From contig CAKVMF010000008.1 of the NCBI GenBank assembly GCA_934771675.1, forward strand, positions 1 to 15,624: 15,624 nt of DNA, read 5' to 3'. Position numbers and translations under genes: made by a program. This DNA comes from an uncultured Clostridia bacterium. Its GTDB lineage: Bacteria; Bacillota; Clostridia; Christensenellales; UBA1242. A model generated the notes under the pieces. It worked only from the letters and a program-made list of their open reading frames with translations. It was not told the DNA's origin and did not search any database. Below, piece after piece: positions 6,067 to 12,371 of this stretch; the first letter of the stretch is position 1, and every line of letters begins with the position of its first letter.

Positions 6067-6966
6067 ATGTTAAAAAGAGTTTTAACAGGGGCTGTTATTT
6101 TAATTTTAACACTAGGTTTTGTTTTGCTTAAACAAGTTAGCCCATTGTTTTTTGATGCAATGGTTTTGATTATTAGTATTGGCTCAATTTTGGAAGTTTC
6201 AAAAGCATACAAGGAGTCTGGAAAACAAGTTAGCACAATTGGGTTGATTTTTGCAACCTGTATGTTTTGCTTAATATTCAATCTTGAAAAAAATCTATAC
6301 AGAGCATTTTTGTATGAATTTTTAACAGTTCTTATGCTTCTTGCTGGGTTTTTGACAATTGACATCATAACTTTTGCTATGAACAGAAAACATGGCACAA
6401 CCGAACCTGATGTTAGCAAACTCAACAGTGAGCTTTTTGACCAAACAAAATATTCAATGATGGCATTGGTTTATCCAGTTGTTGTGCTTTCATTTCTATA
6501 TGCAATGAACCATATGAACTATCAAGTTGGTTATATGGGAATTATTACCGCATTTGCTGTTTCAATGCTTACCGACACAATGGCACTTTTTATTGGAATG
6601 GCTTGTGGGAAAACAAAGTTTGTTCCTGAAGTTTCACCAAAAAAGACAGTTGAAGGTATGATAGGTGGACTTGTTGGTGGATTTGTTGGTTCAATGCTTT
6701 GCTTTATTGTGTTTTATTTCACACCATGGTTTGCACTCGAACAAATCAGCCTTTTTAATTCACTCTTTGCATTTATTTTTGTTGGAATATTTGGTTCATT
6801 TATCAACCAACTTGGTGACTTGATTGCATCTGCGCTTAAGCGTAAAGTGGGAATTAAAGACTATTCACACATCTTTCCAGCACATGGTGGATTTATGGAT
6901 AGAGTTGACGGACTCATGTTTACAGCATTGTTTGTTTATTTGATTTTTGCACTTTTGTTAGTATAA
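6067..6966 (+). CDS. cdsA: Phosphatidate cytidylyltransferase (CDP-diacylglycerol synthase)
   Basis: CdsA is the integral membrane enzyme that makes CDP-diacylglycerol from phosphatidate and CTP, the branch point to phosphatidylglycerol and related lipids. The 299-aa protein has hydrophobic segments throughout. It carries the family signature near the C-terminus: SPKKTVEGMIGG from S190, then LGDLIASALKRKVGIKDYS and PAHGGFMDRVDG at 271-282, with acidic residues D278 and D281 at the metal-binding site. It is longer than Bacillus CdsA (about 270 aa). AAGG lies six bases before the ATG. dxr commonly follows cdsA in Bacillota, but here a 38-base gap leads straight to rseP. Confidence 0.95.
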   Translation: MLKRVLTGAVILILTLGFVLLKQVSPLFFDAMVLIISIGSILEVSKAYKESGKQVSTIGLIFATCMFCLIFNLEKNLYRAFLYEFLTVLMLLAGFLTIDIITFAMNRKHGTTEPDVSKLNSELFDQTKYSMMALVYPVVVLSFLYAMNHMNYQVGYMGIITAFAVSMLTDTMALFIGMACGKTKFVPEVSPKKTVEGMIGGLVGGFVGSMLCFIVFYFTPWFALEQISLFNSLFAFIFVGIFGSFINQLGDLIASALKRKVGIKDYSHIFPAHGGFMDRVDGLMFTALFVYLIFALLLV

Positions 6967-7004
6967 AAATGCATGGGCGTCATAAAATTTATTAAGGAGA
7001 AACT

Positions 7005-8306
7005 ATGACTATTCTATATATTTTGCTTGCACTTGTTGTGTTGCTAATAATGATTACTGTCCATGAATTTGGACATTATTGTGCTGGCAAAATTTTAGGT
7101 TTCAAGATAAATGAGTTTGCTATTGGTTTTGGACCAAAACTTTATAGCAAAACAAAAAAAGATGGCGAAGTATTTTCAATCAGAGCACTGCCACTTGGTG
7201 GTTTTTGTGCATTTGAAGGGGAAGATGAAGATGGAAAAGAAAATCCAGAAGCATTCAACAACAAACCAGGTTGGAAAAGATTGATAGTTTTGCTTTCTGG
7301 TGTGTTTTTTAACTTTTTATTTGGTGTGCTTACCGCTGCAATTTATTTGATGGTTTCAGGGTTTGTTAGACCATGTGTAACATCGTCAATTAATCCAAAC
7401 GAGATAACTGGCTCTGGTCTTCAATCAAATGATGTTGTTATTGCTGTTAATGGCGAAAGACTTGAAGCTTACAAAAACTTCAATTCACTTGTTTCAAAAT
7501 TTAAACAAGGTGAGGAGTTTACTTTAACAGTTGATCGTAATGGTGAAATTATTGATATTAAATCTTCAAAACAACAATATCCAGCATTTTACTTTGTTTC
7601 AAATTTAAAATATTTTGAAGATAAATTGTTTGATGAAGACGGAAATAAAATTGATATTGACACTTTTGCAAATGAGATTATTCGTATTTCAGCTGATGGT
7701 GAAACTGAAGAATCAAAGGGCAAAGGTTCAGCAATAACCGCATACCTTTCAGGAATTTACAATTCAAGCGACGTTCAAACACGTGTTTCATATGCTGATG
7801 AAGACACATTGAAGTCTTTGCTTGAAAGTTCAAAAATTGTTTATGTTCAATCTGGCGTAAGCATGGGTATTGTGTTTACAAATGTTGAAGTTAAATATGG
7901 ATTCTTTGAATCTATTTTAAAAGCATGGCCATTCTGTTTCTATTTATGTGCTGTTATTTTCTCGGCACTTGCAGGACTCTTTACTGGAGCAACAAAGGTT
8001 TCAGATATGGGTGGAACCGTTACCGCTGTTTCACAAATTGCTGAAATAAGTCAAATGGGATTTGATTATTTCTTGCTTCTTCTCCCAATGCTTGCAATGA
8101 ACTTGGCACTATTCAATATTCTGCCAATACCGGCGCTTGATGGTGCAAGGGCATTATTTGTTCTAATAGAAATGATATTTAGAAAACCTGTCAATAGAAA
8201 AGTTGAAGGGTGGATTCACACAATTGGCTTGTTTGTTTTGCTTGGACTTGTGCTATTTTTGGATGTGTATCATTTCTTCTTTGCGTCATACTTCTTGCGT
8301 TTATAG
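7005..8306 (+). CDS. rseP: Site-2 intramembrane zinc metalloprotease RseP/RasP
   Basis: RseP-type proteases cut single-span membrane substrates such as anti-sigma factors and leftover signal peptides. The zinc site HEFGH (H20, E21, H24) lies in the first membrane segment. A second segment is at about 94-121 and a PDZ domain at about 120-190 (GSGLQSNDVVIAVNGE from G136). The third metal ligand region NILPIPALDG has D379. The last helices occupy the C-terminus. At 433 aa it is longer than compact clostridial forms; the excess lies between the PDZ and the GVSMGIVF segment (about residues 203-280), a charged insertion without recognised motifs. AAGGAG precedes the ATG. Its final codons hold the candidate promoter of the next gene. 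Confidence 0.96.
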   Translation: MTILYILLALVVLLIMITVHEFGHYCAGKILGFKINEFAIGFGPKLYSKTKKDGEVFSIRALPLGGFCAFEGEDEDGKENPEAFNNKPGWKRLIVLLSGVFFNFLFGVLTAAIYLMVSGFVRPCVTSSINPNEITGSGLQSNDVVIAVNGERLEAYKNFNSLVSKFKQGEEFTLTVDRNGEIIDIKSSKQQYPAFYFVSNLKYFEDKLFDEDGNKIDIDTFANEIIRISADGETEESKGKGSAITAYLSGIYNSSDVQTRVSYADEDTLKSLLESSKIVYVQSGVSMGIVFTNVEVKYGFFESILKAWPFCFYLCAVIFSALAGLFTGATKVSDMGGTVTAVSQIAEISQMGFDYFLLLLPMLAMNLALFNILPIPALDGARALFVLIEMIFRKPVNRKVEGWIHTIGLFVLLGLVLFLDVYHFFFASYFLRL

Positions 8307-8323
8307 AATTTATGTTGTATAAT
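8295..8323 (+). promoter_or_regulatory. Candidate internal promoter giving leaderless mRNA for the PolC-like gene
   Basis: A perfect TATAAT lies at 8318-8323, 17 bp after TTGCGT at 8295-8300 (three of six -35 bases). The first base seven positions downstream of the -10 is the A of the ATG at 8330, so a transcript from here would be leaderless. No Shine-Dalgarno sequence precedes either ATG (8312 or 8330), which fits. The -35 is weak and the elements lie at the rseP end, so this stays tentative. Confidence 0.35.
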
Positions 8324-8329
8324 TCTCGT

Positions 8330-10012
8330 ATGGAAAACAATGAACCACTTATTGAAGAATTAAACAGCAGAACACAAAATCAATATAAATTTATGTTAAA
8401 ATCTGCAACTTTAGATAAGGCTGCAGATTTTTGCGTGATTGAAATTTTGTATAAAGATGGTGTGATTTTAACACCTGAATTAAAGCAAAGTTTTGATGAA
8501 ATTATTTTGCAAATTCTTCCTAAAAAATACACATACAAAATTAATTTTGTTAAAAATTTTATCAGTGAAGAGCGTATTGATTCAGAAACAAAAACATACC
8601 TTGAAAAGAATTTTCCATCAATATATTTTAAAGTAAAATTTGTTAAACTTGAAGATATGACTTTTGATATTGGTCTTGTTATTGATGGACTTTCATACGC
8701 TCATGCAAAGCAAAAAAACTTGAATTTTGAAATTCAAAATTATTTCAAATCACTCTATGAAGAATATGAATTTAAGTGCAGTTATGAGCAAGGGGAAGTG
8801 TTTGTTGAAGACCAAAAGGAGTTATTAAAAAGTAACTTTAGTGAAGAAGAATCAAACATGGATGAAATTCGAAAAATTGAGATTTCAAACGTTGAGCCTT
8901 TGGTTGGTGAACCTATTGAAGATTTGCCTTCATATATCAAAGACAAACAATCACCACAGCCGCTTGTTGTTCTTTCAGGAAAGATTAAAGCTTTTAAAGA
9001 TATTGTTATTAAAAGAAAACCTAGAGTGAAAGAAAATGAACAGGTTGAAGAAGGTGAAAGAACTTCAGAATCAGAAAAAGGACCACAGCCAGAACAAACA
9101 GAAACAAAAGCTGAAGAAAGTAATGAAAATATAACTGAAGAAGCTGAAGCTCAAAACAAATATGAACGCAAGCTTTTCAAGTGGTCACTTGAAGATTTTA
9201 CTGGTTCAATTCCATGTGTTTATTTTTCAAACAAAGAAACTCAAGCTAAATTGTTGACTCTTGCAGATGACACAGCAATTGTTGTTAGGGGAAAGATTGA
9301 AGAAGATAAATACAACGGTGGAAATTCATTGATAGTTCAAGATATTTCACTTTGCACACTTCCTGAAAAATTTGAGGAGAAAATTGTTTACAAAAAAGAA
9401 CGTCCATTTTATGAGTTTGTTGAACCTGAAAAGGTTGTAACCTACACTCAAAATGATTTGATGAATTTTATGGTTGAAAAACCAGTCCCAGAATTTTTGC
9501 AAAACAAGACATTTGTTTGTTATGATTTTGAAACTACTGGGCTTCACTATGAACGTGGTGACAGAATAATTGAAATTGGTGCTGTAAAAATTGAAAACGG
9601 CAAAATAACTGAAAGATTTATGAGTTATGTTGACCCAGAACGAAAGATTCCTGCAGAATCATCAGCGGTTAGTGGAATAACTGATGCGGATGTTGCTGGA
9701 GCTCCAAAAGATTACCAAGTTTTGCAAGATTTTTTCAAATTCACAAGAAATGCAATTATTATTGGTTACAACAACATTAACTTTGATAACGTCTTTTTGA
9801 TTGGACAGGGCAAAAAGTGTCGCTGGGATTTTGCCAGCAATGAAACAGACGACGTTTTCAGATATGCGCAAAAACTTGTTCATGGTGTAAAAAACTACAA
9901 ACTTGGAACTATTGCTGAAAAACTTGGAGTTGTGTTAGACAATGCTCACAGAGCGGTTTACGATGCTTTGGCAACTGCTGAAGTCTTCATAAAACTTGCT
10001 GAAATGATGTAA
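8330..10012 (+). CDS. PolC-like protein with OB domain and DEDDh exonuclease but no PHP or polymerase domain
   Basis: This gene sits where polC normally lies (rseP before, rimP after), but encodes only 560 aa instead of about 1,430. Residues 1-210 form a charged domain compatible with the divergent PolC N-terminus. Residues 212-345 look like the PolC OB fold (VVLSGKIKAFKDI, then WSLEDFTGSIPCVYFS and AIVVRGKIEEDKY), split by an acidic low-complexity insertion at about 234-275. Residues 395-560 are a DnaQ-like 3'-5' exonuclease with every DEDDh residue: D399 and E401 (YDFETTGL), D486 (NNINFDNVF), H540 and D545 (HRAVYDALAT). The PHP part that flanks the exonuclease in true PolC is missing on both sides. 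The likely role is proofreading or single-strand DNA degradation, perhaps in trans with another polymerase. Start is uncertain: ATG 8312 would add six residues. Confidence 0.8.
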   Translation: MENNEPLIEELNSRTQNQYKFMLKSATLDKAADFCVIEILYKDGVILTPELKQSFDEIILQILPKKYTYKINFVKNFISEERIDSETKTYLEKNFPSIYFKVKFVKLEDMTFDIGLVIDGLSYAHAKQKNLNFEIQNYFKSLYEEYEFKCSYEQGEVFVEDQKELLKSNFSEEESNMDEIRKIEISNVEPLVGEPIEDLPSYIKDKQSPQPLVVLSGKIKAFKDIVIKRKPRVKENEQVEEGERTSESEKGPQPEQTETKAEESNENITEEAEAQNKYERKLFKWSLEDFTGSIPCVYFSNKETQAKLLTLADDTAIVVRGKIEEDKYNGGNSLIVQDISLCTLPEKFEEKIVYKKERPFYEFVEPEKVVTYTQNDLMNFMVEKPVPEFLQNKTFVCYDFETTGLHYERGDRIIEIGAVKIENGKITERFMSYVDPERKIPAESSAVSGITDADVAGAPKDYQVLQDFFKFTRNAIIIGYNNINFDNVFLIGQGKKCRWDFASNETDDVFRYAQKLVHGVKNYKLGTIAEKLGVVLDNAHRAVYDALATAEVFIKLAEMM

Positions 10013-10089
10013 AAACTATATTTTTTGGTGAAAAACATGTGTAAAAGCCCAAAATATTGGCAAATTCGCAAATTTTTTTTCACTTCTAC

Positions 10090-10118
10090 TTGCAAAAATA
10101 TATTTTATAGTATATAAT
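10090..10118 (+). promoter_or_regulatory. Sigma-A promoter of the rimP-nusA-infB operon
   Basis: TTGCAA at 10090-10095 (four of six), a 17-bp spacer and a perfect TATAAT at 10113-10118 form a good promoter. Transcription should begin near 10125, leaving a leader of about 69 nt. The rest of the 181-base gap after the exonuclease gene (10013-10089) holds only AT-rich sequence with weak short inverted repeats. Confidence 0.75.
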
Positions 10119-10139
10119 CAAAGTAGAGAATGGCTTGAC

Positions 10140-10188
10140 TTTTGGGAGTGGTGAAAACCACTCCTAAAATTTTGGTTAAAATTTGGAG
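10140..10188 (+). promoter_or_regulatory. rimP leader with two mutually exclusive hairpins (possible RNA switch)
   Basis: Hairpin A pairs 10140-10152 with 10157-10169 (core GGAGTGGT with ACCACTCC, one G-U) around a GAAA tetraloop: 13 pairs. Hairpin B can instead form from the 3' arm of A: CTCC 10161-10164 pairs with the Shine-Dalgarno GGAG 10185-10188, AAA 10166-10168 with TTT 10182-10184, and TTTT 10170-10173 with AAAA 10178-10181. The loop of B is GGTT, and single bases bulge at 10165 and 10169. B would hide the rimP ribosome binding site and A would free it. A is the more stable by pair count, so the default is probably on. Function is inference; E. coli controls the equivalent operon by NusA. 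Confidence 0.5.
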
Positions 10189-10193
10189 GAAAT

Positions 10194-10652
10194 ATGTCAA
10201 AGATATCTGAAGAAGTTGAAAAATTCTTAGAGCCAATTGTTGAACAATGTGGTTGTGAAATTGTTGAAGTTGAATTTGCAAAAAAATACAATGGTGACAA
10301 TTTAACAGTTTATATTGACAAGATCGGTGGAGTTGATATTGATGATTGTGAAAAAGTACACAGAGCGATTGATGAGCCACTTGATGAACTTGATCCAACT
10401 CACGGAAAACCTTACACTTTGAATGTTTCAAGTCCAGGTATTGACAGACCAATAAAAACAGATAAGGATTTCACACGAAATCTTGGCGAAATTATTGAAG
10501 TAAAATTATTTCAAGTTATTCAAAAGAAAAAAGTTCATGTTGGAAAACTTATGAGTTTTACAACAGATGCAATTGAGATTGATGAAGATGGGACATTAAT
10601 TTCAATTGACAGAAAATTAATTGCAAAAGCAACAAAATATATTGATTTTTAG
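10194..10652 (+). CDS. rimP: Ribosome maturation factor RimP
   Basis: RimP assists late maturation of the 30S subunit. The 152-aa product has the family layout: an N-terminal alpha/beta domain with PIVEQCGCEIVEVEF and YIDKIGGVDIDDCEKVHRAI, the signature LNVSSPGIDRPIK at about residues 80-92, and a small C-terminal SH3-like barrel. GGAGG at 10185-10189 is a strong ribosome binding site, but it can be sequestered by leader pairing. It is the first gene of the operon, and its TAG stop forms part of the nusA ribosome binding site (TAGGAG), so the two are likely translationally coupled. Confidence 0.96.
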   Translation: MSKISEEVEKFLEPIVEQCGCEIVEVEFAKKYNGDNLTVYIDKIGGVDIDDCEKVHRAIDEPLDELDPTHGKPYTLNVSSPGIDRPIKTDKDFTRNLGEIIEVKLFQVIQKKKVHVGKLMSFTTDAIEIDEDGTLISIDRKLIAKATKYIDF

Positions 10653-10662
10653 GAGAAACGAA

Positions 10663-11790
10663 ATGACAAATAAAGATTTTTTCTTGGCACTCGATGAACT
10701 CGAAAGCGAAAAGGGAATTGAAAAAGAATATTTTTTGGACGCACTTAAAACTGCTTTAACCACTGCTTACAAACGCAACTTTGATGAAATTAGACCAGTT
10801 GAAGTTGAAATCAAACCTGAAAAATATTCAATTGATATTTATGCTTATCAAACTGTTGTTGCAGAAGTTACTGATCCAAATGCTGAAATTTCACTTCAAG
10901 ATGCAAAACTTGTGAAAAAGACTGCTAGAATCGGTGATAAAATTAAACAATCAATCACTCCAAAAGAGTTTGGTCGTATTGCTGCAATGACTGCAAAGCA
11001 AGTTATCACTCAAAAGCTTCGTGAAAAAGAAAAGAATTCTGCTTATGGTGAATTTGAAAGCAAAGTTGACACACTTATGACTGGTGTTGTTGATAGAGTT
11101 GATGCTGGAACAGTTTATATTCAATTTCCAAACACAAACATTGAAGGTGTTATGATGGAATATGACCAAATCGCTGGTGAAAAATACAGTGTTGGTGACA
11201 GAATTAAAGTTTACGTTAAAAAGCTTCGTGAAACTGCTTATGGTGTTCAGGCTATTGTTTCAAGATCAAACGCTGGATTTGTTAAAAAATTGTTTGAACT
11301 TGAAGTTCCTGAAATTCAAGAAGGTGTTGTTCAAATTGTAAACATCGTTCGTGAAGTTGGTTATAGAACAAAAGTAGCTATCACTTCAAAAGATCCTAAC
11401 GTTGATGCTCTTGGTGCTTGCGTTGGTGCAAAAGGTGTGAGAGTTAACTCAATTGTTTACAGCCTTGGCGGAGAAAAAATTGATATTATCGTTTGGTCTG
11501 ATGATCCATTTGAATATATCGCAAGAGCTCTTTCTCCAGCAAAAGTTATTTCAGTTGAAATTGATGAAATCACAAAGTCTGCAAGAGTTATTGTTCCTGA
11601 TGACAAACTTTCACTTGCTATTGGAAAAGGTGGTCAAAACGTTCGTTTGGCTGCAAAACTTACCAACTGGAAGATTGATGTTAAGAGCGAAAGCAAAGCT
11701 GCTGAAGAAAACAACACTCAAGCTAACCACACTGACGTTGATGATATTGGTGGAATCTTCAGCGGAACAGAAGATATCAACCTTGATTAA
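10663..11790 (+). CDS. nusA: Transcription termination/antitermination protein NusA
   Basis: NusA binds RNA polymerase and nascent RNA to control pausing, intrinsic termination and antitermination. The 375-aa protein (start at ATG 10663, ten bases after the rimP stop, with AGGAG at 10651-10655) matches the short Bacillota form near 370 aa. In order it shows the N-terminal polymerase-binding domain (1 to about 125), an S1 domain (about 135-200, VDRVDAGTVYIQFPN), then two KH domains with the GACVGAKGVRVN and AIGKGGQNVRLAA loops. There is a short acidic tail ending DINLD and no E. coli-type acidic repeats. In E. coli NusA represses its own operon by termination, so the rimP leader is a reasonable place to look for feedback here. 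Confidence 0.98.
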   Translation: MTNKDFFLALDELESEKGIEKEYFLDALKTALTTAYKRNFDEIRPVEVEIKPEKYSIDIYAYQTVVAEVTDPNAEISLQDAKLVKKTARIGDKIKQSITPKEFGRIAAMTAKQVITQKLREKEKNSAYGEFESKVDTLMTGVVDRVDAGTVYIQFPNTNIEGVMMEYDQIAGEKYSVGDRIKVYVKKLRETAYGVQAIVSRSNAGFVKKLFELEVPEIQEGVVQIVNIVREVGYRTKVAITSKDPNVDALGACVGAKGVRVNSIVYSLGGEKIDIIVWSDDPFEYIARALSPAKVISVEIDEITKSARVIVPDDKLSLAIGKGGQNVRLAAKLTNWKIDVKSESKAAEENNTQANHTDVDDIGGIFSGTEDINLD

Positions 11791-11803
11791 TTGGAGATAG
11801 CTT

Positions 11804-12073
11804 ATGCAAAAAAAAGAACCTGAACGTAGTTGCATAGCGTGCCGACACAAAGGCACAAAAGATGAATTTTTAAAGATTGTAATGAGCAAATCTGGAGAAG
11901 TTCAAATTGAAAAAGATAAAAAACTAGATGGCAGGGGTGCATATATTTGCAAAAATATCAATTGTGCAAACCTTGCAAAAAAGTCCAAATCACTCTCAAG
12001 AGTGTTTAAACGAAATATTCCAATTGAAATTTATGAGGAAATTTTAAATGAGTTTACAACTGGAAAAAATTAA
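11804..12073 (+). CDS. rnpM: YlxR family RNA-binding protein (RNase P modulator RnpM)
   Basis: This 89-aa basic protein has the YlxR signature: PERSCIACRHKGTKDEFLKIV at the N-terminus and GRGAYICKNINCANLAKK in the middle, with the conserved Cys pairs C10/C13 and a second pair in the YIC...NC segment. YlxR proteins are conserved between nusA and infB in Gram-positive bacteria. Work on Bacillus renamed the protein RnpM for binding RNase P RNA and modulating the enzyme. GGAG lies at 11793-11796, seven bases before the ATG. The gene overlaps the next start by 26 bases, so ylxQ is probably translated by coupling. Confidence 0.93.
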   Translation: MQKKEPERSCIACRHKGTKDEFLKIVMSKSGEVQIEKDKKLDGRGAYICKNINCANLAKKSKSLSRVFKRNIPIEIYEEILNEFTTGKN

Positions 12074-12371
12074 AACATATGTTGGATTTTCAATAAAGTC
12101 AAGACATATAGTTTTTGGAACAGACAGTATACTTTCTTGCAAAAATGCAAAAGTGGTGATGATGAGCACTGCACTTGCAGATTCAGCAAAAAGCAAACTG
12201 ATGCACTATCATGAAAAAAGGAACATTCCAATTTTTGTGATTGATGCAAGTGAATTTTTGGATATTGTCCAAAATGAGAACGTGAAAGCAATAGCCATAA
12301 CCGACAGCGGTTTGGCTTCGGCTATAAAAAAGATTTTGACCAGCAATGGTCTTGGAGGACAACTTGAATAA
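12048..12371 (+). CDS. ylxQ: YlxQ family L7Ae-like RNA-binding protein
   Basis: This 107-aa protein resembles L7Ae/L30e-fold proteins that bind kink-turn RNAs. It is located between rnpM and infB as in Bacillus. Features are KTYVGFSIKSRHIVFGTDSIL, a central strand VVMMSTALADSAKSKL, and AIAITDSGLASAIKKILT, where an L7Ae-like glycine-leucine turn precedes the last helix. The start at 12048 is supported by GAGGAA at 12035-12040, seven bases upstream, inside rnpM. Its last codons contain the infB ribosome binding site. Its cellular target is not known from the sequence. Confidence 0.9.
   Translation: MSLQLEKIKTYVGFSIKSRHIVFGTDSILSCKNAKVVMMSTALADSAKSKLMHYHEKRNIPIFVIDASEFLDIVQNENVKAIAITDSGLASAIKKILTSNGLGGQLE
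12354..12366 (+). promoter_or_regulatory. infB: Ribosome binding site and TTG start of infB
   Basis: GGAGG at 12354-12358 is followed, after five bases, by an in-frame TTG at 12364. The in-frame ATG at 12346 lies upstream of this ribosome binding site and has none of its own, so TTG is the better start. The start overlaps the end of ylxQ by 8 bases, which favours coupled translation. Confidence 0.8.

Noticed and set aside
8210..8329. An ATG at 8210 would lengthen the PolC-like protein by 40 residues with a hydrophobic start
   Set aside because: It overlaps the end of rseP by 97 bases, has no ribosome binding site, and its hydrophobicity reflects T-rich codons of the rseP membrane helix in another frame.
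10047..10080. Possible terminator after the PolC-like gene (GCC...GGC repeat, then AAATT...AATTT and eight T)
   Set aside because: The stems are short, AT-rich or bulged, and the T run is not next to the GC pairs; too weak to call.
10013..10193. Search for the missing PHP or polymerase part of PolC in other frames after the exonuclease
   Set aside because: The gap is non-coding, with a promoter and the rimP leader, and no PolC-like motif appears in any frame, so a frameshift in this window does not explain the short protein.
10621..10662. Upstream ATG for nusA at 10621
   Set aside because: It lies inside rimP without a ribosome binding site, whereas ATG 10663 has AGGAG at the right distance and matches the usual NusA N-terminus.
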